Source: Coprococcus eutactus (GTDB lineage: Bacteria; Bacillota; Clostridia; Lachnospirales; Lachnospiraceae). Taken from it: DNA of 64,000 bases. The notes below the pieces were generated by a model that had not been told where the DNA came from, made no database searches, and saw only the letters and a program-made list of their open reading frames with translations. Made by a program: the position numbers and the translations under genes. This document shows, in pieces, positions 45,665-54,297 of the stretch. The DNA lies in assembly GCF_025149915.1 (NCBI RefSeq), contig NZ_CP102278.1, forward strand, positions 186,001 to 250,000, written 5' to 3'. The first letter of the stretch is position 1. Each line of letters opens with the position of its first letter.

Positions 45665-46288
45665 ATGAAGGTTTTAATGTTGAATGGAAGTGCAAAGTCA
45701 CAGGGCAATACATACCGCGCGCTTTACGAGGTAGGCGAACAGCTTAAGAAGGAAGGCATAGATTACGAGATATTCCAGATCGGAGCAGATCCGATAAGAG
45801 ACTGTATAGGCTGTGGTCAGTGCGGTGCAAAGGGCTGCTGTATATTTGATGATGACAAGGTGAATGAATTTGTGGAGAAGGCAAAAGAGGCTGACGGATT
45901 CGTATTTGGATCACCTGTATACTATGCTCATCCAAGTGGAAGAATATTATCATTCCTTGACAGGGCTTTTTATAGTGGTAAGAAGGCGTTTGAGTATAAG
46001 CCGGGCGCATCAGTGGCAGTTGCAAGACGTGGCGGTACATCGGCAACTTTTGATGTACTGAACAAATACTTTGGCATATCGCAGATGCCTGTTGCAGGCT
46101 CTACATACTGGAATCTTGTACACGGACGCGTACCTGGAGAGGCCGAGCATGATGCAGAGGGTATGCAGACCATGAGGAATCTTGCAAGGAACCTTGCATG
46201 GATGCTCAAATGCTTTGAAGCCGGCAAGGCAGCCGGCGTGGCACTCCCTGACACAGAGAGAGGAAACCAGACGAATTTCATAAGATAA
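45665..46288 (+). CDS. NADPH-dependent FMN reductase/iron-sulfur flavoprotein
   Basis: A 207-residue flavodoxin-fold protein. The FMN phosphate loop is NGSAKSQGNTYRAL (about 6-19), followed by a Cys-rich segment DCIGCGQCGAKGCCIF (about 45-60) that could hold a cluster or act in redox, and GSPVYYAHPSG. It would reduce quinones, azo compounds or metals with NAD(P)H; the substrate is unknown. ATG 45665 fits the GGAGGA site better than TTG 45650. A TATAAT at 45586-45591 is a possible -10 element with no clear -35. Confidence 0.85.
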   Translation: MKVLMLNGSAKSQGNTYRALYEVGEQLKKEGIDYEIFQIGADPIRDCIGCGQCGAKGCCIFDDDKVNEFVEKAKEADGFVFGSPVYYAHPSGRILSFLDRAFYSGKKAFEYKPGASVAVARRGGTSATFDVLNKYFGISQMPVAGSTYWNLVHGRVPGEAEHDAEGMQTMRNLARNLAWMLKCFEAGKAAGVALPDTERGNQTNFIR

Positions 46289-46437
46289 TAAAAGCTGTCG
46301 AAGCATAAAGACGATAAATTCCATATCTGTACTGTCTGCAAAACGATAGTGAAAACGACCGAGTTTCGATGCAAGGTGGAGATTGCACCATTTTGTGGGA
46401 AATAGATAGTATATCTGGGATGAAAAAAGAGAAACAA

Positions 46438-46475
46438 GGGGTCAGACTCCAAGAGAGGGGGTCAGACCCTTTGAC
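46438..46475. repeat. GGGGTCAG repeat related to the GGGGACGGAGGT family
   Basis: GGGGTCAGAC occurs twice within 38 bp (46438 and 46458). GGGGTCAG is also how the 10763 and 28844 elements begin when read in reverse. It lies between the flavoprotein gene and a terminator. Confidence 0.5.
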
Positions 46476-46479
46476 AGGG

Positions 46480-46507
46480 AAAGGACGCCGTACGGCGTCC
46501 TTTCTAT
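46480..46507. terminator. Terminator between the flavoprotein gene and the second araC gene
   Basis: An 18-bp perfect palindrome (46483-46500) flanked by AAA and TTT, between convergent genes; the plus strand has the better T-run. Confidence 0.75.
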
Positions 46508-46508
46508 T

Positions 46509-47399
46509 TTATAGTTCATCGTCCGTCTCAATGTAATCAGGTCGGTTGTTGTTCATGGTCTCCTGGCTTGAGAGCGTTCTCTGGCGCTTTCCCAGCCGGT
46601 AGGCGTTTGGCGACAAGCCGGTGGTCTTGCGGAAGATCTTGTGAAAGGCTTCGGCGGACTGGTAGCCGCATGAAAATGCAATACTCTCAACAGAAAGCTC
46701 AGATATGGTAAGCATATGCTGGGCTTTTGTTATGCGGAAGTTCTGCAGGTACTTCACAGGGCTCATCCCAGTGTATTGCTTGAACAGATCAGAAAAATAG
46801 CTTCTGTTGATTCCAACGTAGTCAGACAGCTCCTCCACCTTCATCGGCATACTGTAGTGGTTCTGGATGTATGATATTGCGTGGTTCACATATGCGTTTC
46901 CGGATGGAGCCTCCAGCTTATCCTTCTGTGCATTGGCGATGACGGACAGAGCGAGATAGAGCATACCCATGAGCCTGTAGTGGTCGGCGTGGCCTGATGT
47001 GTTGTGGGCAAGCATGTCGAACACATATTTCTTCAGCTTGTCGCCGTCCTCACAGGTGAAGATTGGCTGGTTCTGAGTGAGGCCGATGCTGCTCAGCGTG
47101 TCGTGGGCGCATCTGCCCGAGAAACCAAACCATACATAACGCCATGGATGGTGCTCGTCCGATATATATGTGGCCGGGGTGTCAGGTTCGATGAGAAACC
47201 CCTGCCCTTTTTTTAAATGATAGTGGGCGCCTTTCACATAGAAGTCGCCCTCCCCCTCAAGAACAAAATGTATAAGGTAGAATGTCTTGACCGCCGGGCC
47301 TGCCTTGTGCAGCGGTTCGGTTATCGAGTGCCCGAACACATTCAGGTAGAGGTCTGTGTCATTCTCCTGGGGGAATTCCATTACGATCTTATTTTCCAT
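46509..47399 (-). CDS. AraC-family regulator (second)
   Basis: A 296-residue AraC protein. The N-terminal cupin region contains HYHLKKGQGFLIEPDTPATY; the C-terminal DNA-binding domain (about 170-270) includes MKVEELSDYVGINRSYFSDLFKQYTGMSP and AFSCGYQSAEAFHKIFRKTTGLSP, both helix-turn-helix units. A polar tail of about 25 residues follows. A GGAG site precedes the ATG. No obvious target sits beside it; sugar control of the neighbouring lac/gal genes is possible. Confidence 0.9.
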   Translation of the reverse strand: MENKIVMEFPQENDTDLYLNVFGHSITEPLHKAGPAVKTFYLIHFVLEGEGDFYVKGAHYHLKKGQGFLIEPDTPATYISDEHHPWRYVWFGFSGRCAHDTLSSIGLTQNQPIFTCEDGDKLKKYVFDMLAHNTSGHADHYRLMGMLYLALSVIANAQKDKLEAPSGNAYVNHAISYIQNHYSMPMKVEELSDYVGINRSYFSDLFKQYTGMSPVKYLQNFRITKAQHMLTISELSVESIAFSCGYQSAEAFHKIFRKTTGLSPNAYRLGKRQRTLSSQETMNNNRPDYIETDDEL

Positions 47400-47413
47400 T
47401 TTACAAACTCCGC

Positions 47414-47452
47414 AGATTAATTTCTGAATGTATTGACTTCAGAAATTAATCT
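47414..47452. promoter_or_regulatory. 15-bp perfect inverted repeat between uma2-type and araC genes
   Basis: AGATTAATTTCTGAA (47414-47428) and its perfect complement (47438-47452) flank a 9-nt centre containing TTGAC. It overlaps the stop of the Uma2-like gene and ends 15 nt before the araC start. No T-run follows on the minus strand, so an operator or a leader hairpin is more likely than a terminator. Confidence 0.55.
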
Positions 47453-48009
47453 GATAATCTTGATGAGATTTCGGAAAAATCTATATACAGATCTTCATAT
47501 ATATTAACTTTGATTATAGAGTCAAATGAGTATTGTATATTTAAAAGATTTTTCTCGAAATAATTAACAGTGACTGTTTTTCGCCTAGGGTCTACAATCC
47601 AGTATTCTTTGACCCCGGCATTCTGATAATAATATAATTTCCGTATATAATCATCAACAGGATTTTCTGGTGAAACGATCTCTATAATAAAATCTGGTGC
47701 GCCGTTGCATCTTTTGCCATCCAGCTTATCCTTATCGCAGACAACCATAATATCGGGCTGAACAACAGTGAGTGGATCGTTTGACAGAATAACATCAAAA
47801 GGTGCATGGAAAATCTTGCCACTTCCTTTTTTACTGCGGATATAATTGTTTATTGATGTTGATAATTCCATGGATATGGTTTGATGGTCTTCTGACGGAC
47901 TTGCCATATTGTATATAATGCCATCAAATACTTCTATTTGGGAATCCTCTGGAAGATTTTCGTACTGTTCTAAATTTATAAGATCTGAACGTTTCTGCAA
48001 TGCAGGCAT
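47446..48009 (-). CDS. Uma2 (DUF820) family putative nuclease-like protein
   Basis: A 187-residue protein with a PD-(D/E)XK-type core: VQPDIMVVCDKDKL followed by APDFIIEIVSPENPVDDYIRKLYYYQNAGVKEYWIVDP. The spaced Asp, Glu and Lys/Arg residues of the Uma2 family are present. The biological role of the family is unknown. ATG 48009 follows an AAAGGATG site; upstream in-frame codons lack one. The 280-nt gap to galK on the other side shows no clear gene, and I could not assign a confident promoter there. Confidence 0.8.
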   Translation of the reverse strand: MPALQKRSDLINLEQYENLPEDSQIEVFDGIIYNMASPSEDHQTISMELSTSINNYIRSKKGSGKIFHAPFDVILSNDPLTVVQPDIMVVCDKDKLDGKRCNGAPDFIIEIVSPENPVDDYIRKLYYYQNAGVKEYWIVDPRRKTVTVNYFEKNLLNIQYSFDSIIKVNIYEDLYIDFSEISSRLSD

Positions 48010-48290
48010 ATGAACACATCCTTTCATTATAATATATAAGAGTATAACATACATTCAACCGGATTATCCATACAATAATAAGTTCCATCAGAAAAACAAT
48101 CTAACAAATGGACATATATTTGCAACGCTATGCCATGTTCAAAATCTGTATATTGTTATAGAATTATATTCACAAAGCAAGAAGCGCAACGGCGTAGCGC
48201 AGAAAAAACGCGCAATATGGACAACAAAAGAACGGACATTAAGAAAAATAACGAAAAATTATAAAATGGAGAAAGGCGGAGTTACAGAAA

Positions 48291-49580
48291 ATGAAGAAGA
48301 TCGAAGAGTTAAAAAAGATGATATCAGGTGGAGAATTTGATGAGAAGCTTGCACAGATATATCTTGACAAGGATATGATCCCATACAACAGGGAGAGATA
48401 TGTAAAGGCGCTTGACAAGTTTGTTGAGTTATTCGGAGATCAGGAGGTTGCTATTTACAGCGCTCCTGGAAGAAGCGAGGTGTGTGGAAACCATACAGAC
48501 CATCAGAACGGACATGTACTTGCTACATCGATCAACCTTGATGCCATAGCAATTGTGGCACCTAGAGAGGATGGCGTGATCGAGCTTGTGTCAGACGATA
48601 TGCCTAAGGAAGTTATCAATGTAAATGATATCAAGCAGGATCCTGCACTTGAGGGAACAACAACAGCGCTTATCAAGGGCGTTGTTGCAGGGATCAGAGA
48701 TTACGGATTCAAGGTAGGCGGATTCACAGCATTTGTGACAAGCGACGTGCTCATGGGAGCAGGAATGTCTTCATCAGCAGCATTTGAGAGTCTTATAGGA
48801 ACTATACTTTCGGGCCTCTACAATGAGATGAAGGTACCATCTGTAGATGTGGCAAAGATTGGACAGTACGCAGAGAACGTATACTTCGGCAAGCCATGCG
48901 GACTGATGGATCAGATGGCATGTGCAGTCGGCGGACTTATATATATCGACTTCTTCGACAAGGCAAATCCTGTCATCAAGCAGGTTCCGGTTGACTTCGA
49001 GGCTCATCAGTACAGTCTGTGTATCGTTGACACAAAGGGTTCACATGCAGACCTCACAGACGACTACGCAGCGATCCTTGCAGAGATGAATCAGGTTGCA
49101 GAATACTTTGGTGAGGAGCTTCTCAGCAGAGTTTCAGAGGAGGATTTCATCAGCAAGGTTGGTGAGATGAGAGCAAGCGGAAAGGTGAATGACAGAGCGG
49201 TTCTCAGAGCTCTTCATTTCTATACAGAGCAGGACAGGGTCGCAGAGGGTGTTGCAGCACTTGAGAATCAGGAATTTGATCATTTCCTCGATGTTATAAA
49301 GAGAAGCGGAGATTCATCATTCAAGCTTCTTCAGAATATATACAGCGCAAAGGATCCGCTCACACAGAATGTATCAATAGCACTTGGCTTCTCAGAGAAG
49401 TTCATCGGCGAGAATGGTGTGTGCAGAGTACATGGTGGTGGATTCGCCGGAACCATCCAGGCATTTGTCAAGAATGCGGCTGTTGCTGAGTACAAGAAGA
49501 ACATTGAGTCGATCTTCGGAGAGGGTGCGTGCCACGTACTCAAGGTAAGACCTTACGGCGGAATAAAGGTAGTAGAGTAA
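48291..49580 (+). CDS. galK: Galactokinase
   Basis: A 429-residue GHMP kinase that phosphorylates galactose at C1. The three family motifs are APGRSEVCGNHTDHQNG (about 59-75), MGAGMSSSAAFE (about 155-166) and VHGGGFAGT near the C-terminus. GRSEVCGNHTDH differs slightly from the usual GRVNLIGEHTDY, as in other clostridial GalK. A GGCGGAG site precedes the ATG. It opens the Leloir block galK-galT-galE; a repeat-rich gap separates it from galT. Confidence 0.94.
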   Translation: MKKIEELKKMISGGEFDEKLAQIYLDKDMIPYNRERYVKALDKFVELFGDQEVAIYSAPGRSEVCGNHTDHQNGHVLATSINLDAIAIVAPREDGVIELVSDDMPKEVINVNDIKQDPALEGTTTALIKGVVAGIRDYGFKVGGFTAFVTSDVLMGAGMSSSAAFESLIGTILSGLYNEMKVPSVDVAKIGQYAENVYFGKPCGLMDQMACAVGGLIYIDFFDKANPVIKQVPVDFEAHQYSLCIVDTKGSHADLTDDYAAILAEMNQVAEYFGEELLSRVSEEDFISKVGEMRASGKVNDRAVLRALHFYTEQDRVAEGVAALENQEFDHFLDVIKRSGDSSFKLLQNIYSAKDPLTQNVSIALGFSEKFIGENGVCRVHGGGFAGTIQAFVKNAAVAEYKKNIESIFGEGACHVLKVRPYGGIKVVE

Positions 49581-49582
49581 AT

Positions 49583-49817
49583 GTCACAATTTTTCGGAGA
49601 AAAATTGTGATGCAGCACCAGCCTTCGCTGAAAGCGAACTCTAATGGCTGGTGTTCCCGTAGATGTCACAATTTTCCGAAGGGAAATTGTGATGTAGCAC
49701 CAGCCTTCGCCGAGGAGGTGCCCATGTGTCGGAGACGCATATCGCATGGCACCGACGAACTGCCGCCGACCCTAGGGAGGGGGCGATACCAGACAAGGCG
49801 AATTCTAATGGCTGGTG
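49583..49817. repeat. Duplicated two-hairpin element between galK and galT
   Basis: The unit has a first hairpin (TCACAATTTTTC with GAAAAATTGTGA) and a second, CACCAGCC with GGCTGGTG closing an inner TTCGC/GCGAA. The first copy is 49584-49653. The second (49666-49817) has the same two hairpins, but an extra stretch of about 85 bp sits in the loop of the second hairpin, with its own stem (GGTGCC...GGCACC). Start-to-start distance is 82 bp. It may be a mobile palindromic element or modulate galK-galT expression. Confidence 0.8.
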
Positions 49818-49878
49818 TTTCCGCCTCGTTGTGGAGAAGAAAGAGTAGAGATATAAGTAAGAAAGAAGGGTTACAACC

Positions 49879-51387
49879 ATGATAGATACAAATATCAAGC
49901 AGCTTGTTGAGTACGGAATTGCAAATGAGCTGATAGAGGAAGAGGACAGAATATACACGACCAACACCATCCTCGAGATGTTGAAGAAGGACAGCTACGA
50001 GGAGCCGGGTGAGGTGCCGGCTATAGACACACCTGAGAAGCTTGAGGAGTGCCTCAAGGGTATTCTGGATTATGCAGTTGAGAATGGACTTATCGCAGAG
50101 GATTCAGTTGTTCTCAGAGACCTGTTTGATACGAAGATCATGAACGCACTGGTTCCAAAGCCAAGCCAGATCATAAAGACATTCAGAGAGAAGTATGCAA
50201 AGTCCCCAGAGGAGGCAACAGACTTCTATTATAAGCTCAGCAGAGCGACAGATTATATCAGAACATACAGAGTTGCAAGGGATATCAAGTGGGTAAAGCC
50301 TACAGAGTATGGTGATATCGACATCACCATCAACCTTTCAAAGCCTGAGAAGGATCCGAAGATGATCGCCCTTGCCAAGACCATGTCACAGTCATCATAT
50401 CCAAAGTGTCAGCTTTGCATGGAGAACGAGGGATATGCGGGAAGGATCAACCATCCAGCAAGAGAGAACCACAGGATCATCCCTATAGAGGTAAATGGTA
50501 GCAAGTGGGGATTCCAGTATTCTCCATATGTATATTACAATGAGCACTGTATCGTGTTCAACGGACAGCACATCCCTATGAAGATAGAAAAGGCTACATT
50601 CCAGAAACTCTTTTCATTTGTTGGACAGTTCCCACATTACTTCCTGGGATCAAATGCAGACCTTCCTATAGTAGGTGGATCTATCCTCACACACGATCAC
50701 TTCCAGGGCGGACGTTATACATTTGCCATGACAAAGGCACCTGTTGAGACGAAGGTTACATTTGCCGGATATGAGGATGTTGAGGCTGGAATCGTAAAAT
50801 GGCCTATGTCAGTCATCAGACTTGACGGAGAGGATCCAGACAGGATCATAGAGCTTGCCGACAAGATCCTCGGCGCATGGAGAGGCTACACAGATGAGGA
50901 TGCGTATATATTCGCGGAGACAGACGGAGAGCCTCACAATACGATCACTCCTATCGCAAGGATGAGAGATGGCAAGTACGAGATGGACTTAGTTCTTCGT
51001 AACAACATCACCACAGAGGAGCACCCACTTGGACTTTATCATCCATGGGAGCAGTATCACAACATCAAGAAGGAGAACATCGGACTCATCGAGGTTATGG
51101 GACTTGCGGTGCTTCCTGCAAGACTCAAGGGCGAGATGGAAGAGCTGGCAGAGGTTCTTGTGGCAGGCGGAGACATCAAGGCTCATGAGAATATCGCAAA
51201 GCATTACGACTGGGTACAGACCTTCATAGGAAAGTACGATATAAATGCGGATAATGTACACAAGATACTTCAGGATGAGATCGGCGATGTATTTGCCAAG
51301 ATCCTTGAGTGCGCAGGCGTATATAAGAGAGATGAGGCTGGAAAGGCTGCATTCCTCAAGTTTGTGGACTATGTAAATGCAAGATAA
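49879..51387 (+). CDS. galT: UDP-glucose--hexose-1-phosphate uridylyltransferase, class II
   Basis: A 502-residue enzyme that exchanges UMP between UDP-glucose and galactose 1-phosphate. It belongs to the Firmicutes class II GalT group, longer than the E. coli type (348). The catalytic region reads ILTHDHFQGGRYTF (about 271-284) instead of HPH. YPKCQLCMENEGY and NTITPIARMRDG are other class II segments. The start lies 12 nt after a weak AAGGG site. Confidence 0.95.
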   Translation: MIDTNIKQLVEYGIANELIEEEDRIYTTNTILEMLKKDSYEEPGEVPAIDTPEKLEECLKGILDYAVENGLIAEDSVVLRDLFDTKIMNALVPKPSQIIKTFREKYAKSPEEATDFYYKLSRATDYIRTYRVARDIKWVKPTEYGDIDITINLSKPEKDPKMIALAKTMSQSSYPKCQLCMENEGYAGRINHPARENHRIIPIEVNGSKWGFQYSPYVYYNEHCIVFNGQHIPMKIEKATFQKLFSFVGQFPHYFLGSNADLPIVGGSILTHDHFQGGRYTFAMTKAPVETKVTFAGYEDVEAGIVKWPMSVIRLDGEDPDRIIELADKILGAWRGYTDEDAYIFAETDGEPHNTITPIARMRDGKYEMDLVLRNNITTEEHPLGLYHPWEQYHNIKKENIGLIEVMGLAVLPARLKGEMEELAEVLVAGGDIKAHENIAKHYDWVQTFIGKYDINADNVHKILQDEIGDVFAKILECAGVYKRDEAGKAAFLKFVDYVNAR

Positions 51388-51425
51388 TCGGACGGGCATC
51401 TAATATTTATTATTATGACATTTTA

Positions 51426-51454
51426 TTGTACGTAACGCGATGTAGTGGTATAGT
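51426..51454 (+). promoter_or_regulatory. galE promoter
   Basis: TTGTAC (51426-51431) and TATAGT (51449-51454) are separated by 17 nt. The ~115-nt leader holds two hairpins: GCAGGTGA/TCATCTGC (51495-51513) and CCGG(T)...ACCGG (51528-51552), both before the AAGGAGG site. Confidence 0.6.
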
Positions 51455-51577
51455 GTTGGAGAAAACGTCAGTGAAAAATAAAAAAGTTTATAAGCAGGTG
51501 ATGATCATCTGCCTAGTATAATGCGCCCGGTGGACCTCTAAAGACCGGTTGCGGCATCATAAAGGAGGAAATTAATT

Positions 51578-52594
51578 ATGAAGATTTTGGTAACAGGCGG
51601 AGCAGGTTATATCGGAAGTCATACATGTGTGGAGTTGCTCAATGCAGGATATGATGTTGTTGTGATCGACAACCTCTACAATGCAAGTGAGAAGGCGATT
51701 GACAGAATAAAGGAGATCACAGGAAAAGATGTTACTTTCTATGAGACAGATATCCTTGACAAGGAAGCTATGGACAAGATATTTGCAGAGGAGAAGCCGG
51801 ACTGCGTAATACATTTTGCAGGACTCAAGGCTGTAGGTGAGTCAGTTGTAAAGCCACTTGAGTACTATCAGAACAATATCACAGGAACACTCAATCTGTG
51901 TGAGGTAATGAGAAAGAACGGATGCAAGAACATCATCTTCTCATCATCAGCAACAGTATACGGTAATCCAGCGTTCATTCCTATCACAGAGGAGTGTCCA
52001 AAGGGAACACCTACAAACCCATATGGCTGGACAAAGTGGATGATCGAGCAGATCCTCACAGATCTTCACACAGCAGATCCAGAGTGGAACGTAATTCTTC
52101 TCCGTTACTTTAATCCTATCGGAGCACATAAGAGCGGACTTATCGGAGAGGATCCAAAGGGAATCCCTAACAACCTTCTTCCATATGTTGCACAGGTTGC
52201 AATTGGTAAGCTTCAGAGCGTTGGAGTGTTTGGCGATGATTACGATACACCGGATGGAACAGGTGTGAGAGATTACATACATGTAGTAGACCTTGCGGTT
52301 GGACATGTAAAGGCCGTCAACAAGATCAAGGAGAATCCTGGCGTTAAGGTATATAACCTCGGAACAGGAAAGGGCTACAGCGTTCTCGATGTCATCAAGG
52401 CATTCAGCAAGGCATGCGGACATGATGTTCCATATGTGATCAAGGAGAGACGTGCCGGAGATATAGCAACCTGCTACTCAGATGCTTCACTTGCAAAGAA
52501 GGAACTGGGCTGGGAGGCTCAGTACGATATCGATGAGATGTGTGCTGACTCATGGAAGTGGCAGACTATGAATCCAAACGGATACAACGATTAA
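51578..52594 (+). CDS. galE: UDP-glucose 4-epimerase
   Basis: A 338-residue NAD-dependent epimerase interconverting UDP-glucose and UDP-galactose. NAD loop VTGGAGYIGSH (5-15), catalytic Ser region FSSSATVYG, catalytic NPYGWTK with Tyr and Lys, and RYFNPIGAH are all present; length is typical. A strong AAAGGAGG site precedes the ATG, and a separate promoter lies upstream. It provides UDP-galactose to Glf at 62730. Confidence 0.97.
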   Translation: MKILVTGGAGYIGSHTCVELLNAGYDVVVIDNLYNASEKAIDRIKEITGKDVTFYETDILDKEAMDKIFAEEKPDCVIHFAGLKAVGESVVKPLEYYQNNITGTLNLCEVMRKNGCKNIIFSSSATVYGNPAFIPITEECPKGTPTNPYGWTKWMIEQILTDLHTADPEWNVILLRYFNPIGAHKSGLIGEDPKGIPNNLLPYVAQVAIGKLQSVGVFGDDYDTPDGTGVRDYIHVVDLAVGHVKAVNKIKENPGVKVYNLGTGKGYSVLDVIKAFSKACGHDVPYVIKERRAGDIATCYSDASLAKKELGWEAQYDIDEMCADSWKWQTMNPNGYND

Positions 52595-52612
52595 TCATAA
52601 AAATAACCATAG

Positions 52613-52652
52613 ATGGAAGTGTCAGATATAAAGTCTGGCATTTCCGTTTTTT
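52613..52652 (+). terminator. galE terminator
   Basis: GGAAGTGTCAGA pairs with TCTGGCATTTCC (with G-T pairs), followed by a T6 run. Confidence 0.8.
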
Positions 52653-52695
52653 GTATATAGAAAGCATTAGAAAAATGCGGCAATTTTCCAAATAG

Positions 52696-52724
52696 TTGCA
52701 AAAAATCAGAGATATAAGTATAAT
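52696..52724 (+). promoter_or_regulatory. Promoter of the licD operon
   Basis: TTGCAA (52696-52701) and perfect TATAAT (52719-52724) are 17 nt apart, about 155 nt before the licD start. The leader in between shows no recognised motif. Confidence 0.75.
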
Positions 52725-52881
52725 AAAGCGTCCGATGGGGACAATAATGCCGTGTGGCAAAGATTTGTAAAATGTGGGGTGACTAAAACGCCGACAATAA
52801 TATCAATCGTTGAAAATACAGATGATATTTGATATAGTTAGTGTTAAGTGTCAAGATTCGAGATCGGAAGGAGAATTTGTT

Positions 52882-54297
52882 ATGTTTTTACAGCCACTTA
52901 ATTATAATGCTTCAACACTTCATTATAAGCATACCAAGAACTGTTTTGTTGAATCATATTCAAAGGGCATCACAAAGTTATCGAGAAAGCCTAAGTCAGA
53001 GGCAGACGATTATGCATGCGTTAATCTTTCGGGATTTATAAGAAGAAATTTACGGTACACATTGAGGGTGTCTTTCAAAATAAAGACAAATTCCCCAAGT
53101 ATAGATTTTTGTCTGCTGAATAAAGACAGGACAAACGTGCAGACAATAAAATCATATGTGTTTGGCGAGGACGAGAAGGAGAAGTGGCTCATAGCGGAAG
53201 CTGACTTTACAGCAAATTCCGACGGCTATGTATACTTTGGATTCCGAGGCGGTTTCCTGTATGGCCCTGGAAACTACATCATGATAGACAGTCTTATCAT
53301 TGATGAGGTATATGCAAGCTCAGGTCTCAAGATTGTCATTGACCAGACCATCGACAGGATCAACAAGCACGCTGATATCAACTACAACAGAGAACAGTTC
53401 ATTCACTGGAACGAGGCTCGAATCGGTGATGAGACAGCGCTGGATGCCAAGAAGCGTTTCTTCCGTTCACTGAAAAATGACAATGAGGCATTGCTTGTAT
53501 TACAACAGGCTACGACCATTCTTCTCAAGGAGTTTGGAAGAATATGTGATAAGCATAACATTCCATACTGGCTTGATTTTGGAACGCTGATCGGTGCTGT
53601 CAGACACAACGGATTCATTCCTTGGGATGACGATATTGATGTAGGAATGATCAGAAAAGATATTGACACTCTTGAAAAAGTTATGGCAGAGGAGGACACA
53701 TGCGTTCAGCTCAGCAAGTACTTCTGTGCAGACAAGGATACATGTAACATTGTCAGGATCATTTTCAAGGATGAGAGCATCAAGATATTTGTGGATATAT
53801 TTATTTACGATTTCTGCGATACGGATGACATGGACCGCACATGGCAGATGAATCTTGAGAGAAGAAGAAAGTTCAGCAGGGATATGACACAATACAAGTG
53901 TATCAGAAATGATCCAGGTCTGAACCACTGGGAGAACAGAAGAATTGACAATCCGGAGCATATAAAGCTTATAGAGGAAGTCAGAGATCAATATAACGAA
54001 GAACTTGGCGTGAAGAAAGACTCAGGTAACGCTATCATGTGGGGTGTTGATAACGTAAGTTACTTTGCACGCAAGCAGGGTGGAATAGTTGATTATAACA
54101 GGATATTTCCTCTTAAGAGAATGGAGTTTGACGGTATGGAATTCAACATTCCAAATCAGTATGATCTCCAGCTTCAGTGCAGATATGGTGATATTTATTC
54201 ACTTCCAGCAGATATGGACAGCCACTCACATGTAAGCAGAACCGAGGATATGGTTCAGAAATGTGCAGAGATGGTAAGGAGGTATTATAATGATTAA
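52882..54297 (+). CDS. LicD-family phosphotransferase with N-terminal beta-sandwich-like domain
   Basis: A 471-residue protein. The C-terminal half carries the LicD nucleotidyltransferase-like core YWLDFGTLIGAVRHNGFIPWDDDIDVGM (about 236-263) with the GT-L-IG and DDDID residues, which transfers phosphocholine (or a similar phospho-group) from a CDP donor to a surface glycan. The first ~170 residues look like a beta-rich carbohydrate-binding-type domain (RRNLRYTLRVSFKI, YVYFGFRGGFL), an addition to the ~270-residue core. ATG 52882 has an AAGGAG site; upstream in-frame ATGs do not. It overlaps the LicC-LicA gene by 8 nt, matching its expected substrate supply. Confidence 0.85.
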   Translation: MFLQPLNYNASTLHYKHTKNCFVESYSKGITKLSRKPKSEADDYACVNLSGFIRRNLRYTLRVSFKIKTNSPSIDFCLLNKDRTNVQTIKSYVFGEDEKEKWLIAEADFTANSDGYVYFGFRGGFLYGPGNYIMIDSLIIDEVYASSGLKIVIDQTIDRINKHADINYNREQFIHWNEARIGDETALDAKKRFFRSLKNDNEALLVLQQATTILLKEFGRICDKHNIPYWLDFGTLIGAVRHNGFIPWDDDIDVGMIRKDIDTLEKVMAEEDTCVQLSKYFCADKDTCNIVRIIFKDESIKIFVDIFIYDFCDTDDMDRTWQMNLERRRKFSRDMTQYKCIRNDPGLNHWENRRIDNPEHIKLIEEVRDQYNEELGVKKDSGNAIMWGVDNVSYFARKQGGIVDYNRIFPLKRMEFDGMEFNIPNQYDLQLQCRYGDIYSLPADMDSHSHVSRTEDMVQKCAEMVRRYYND

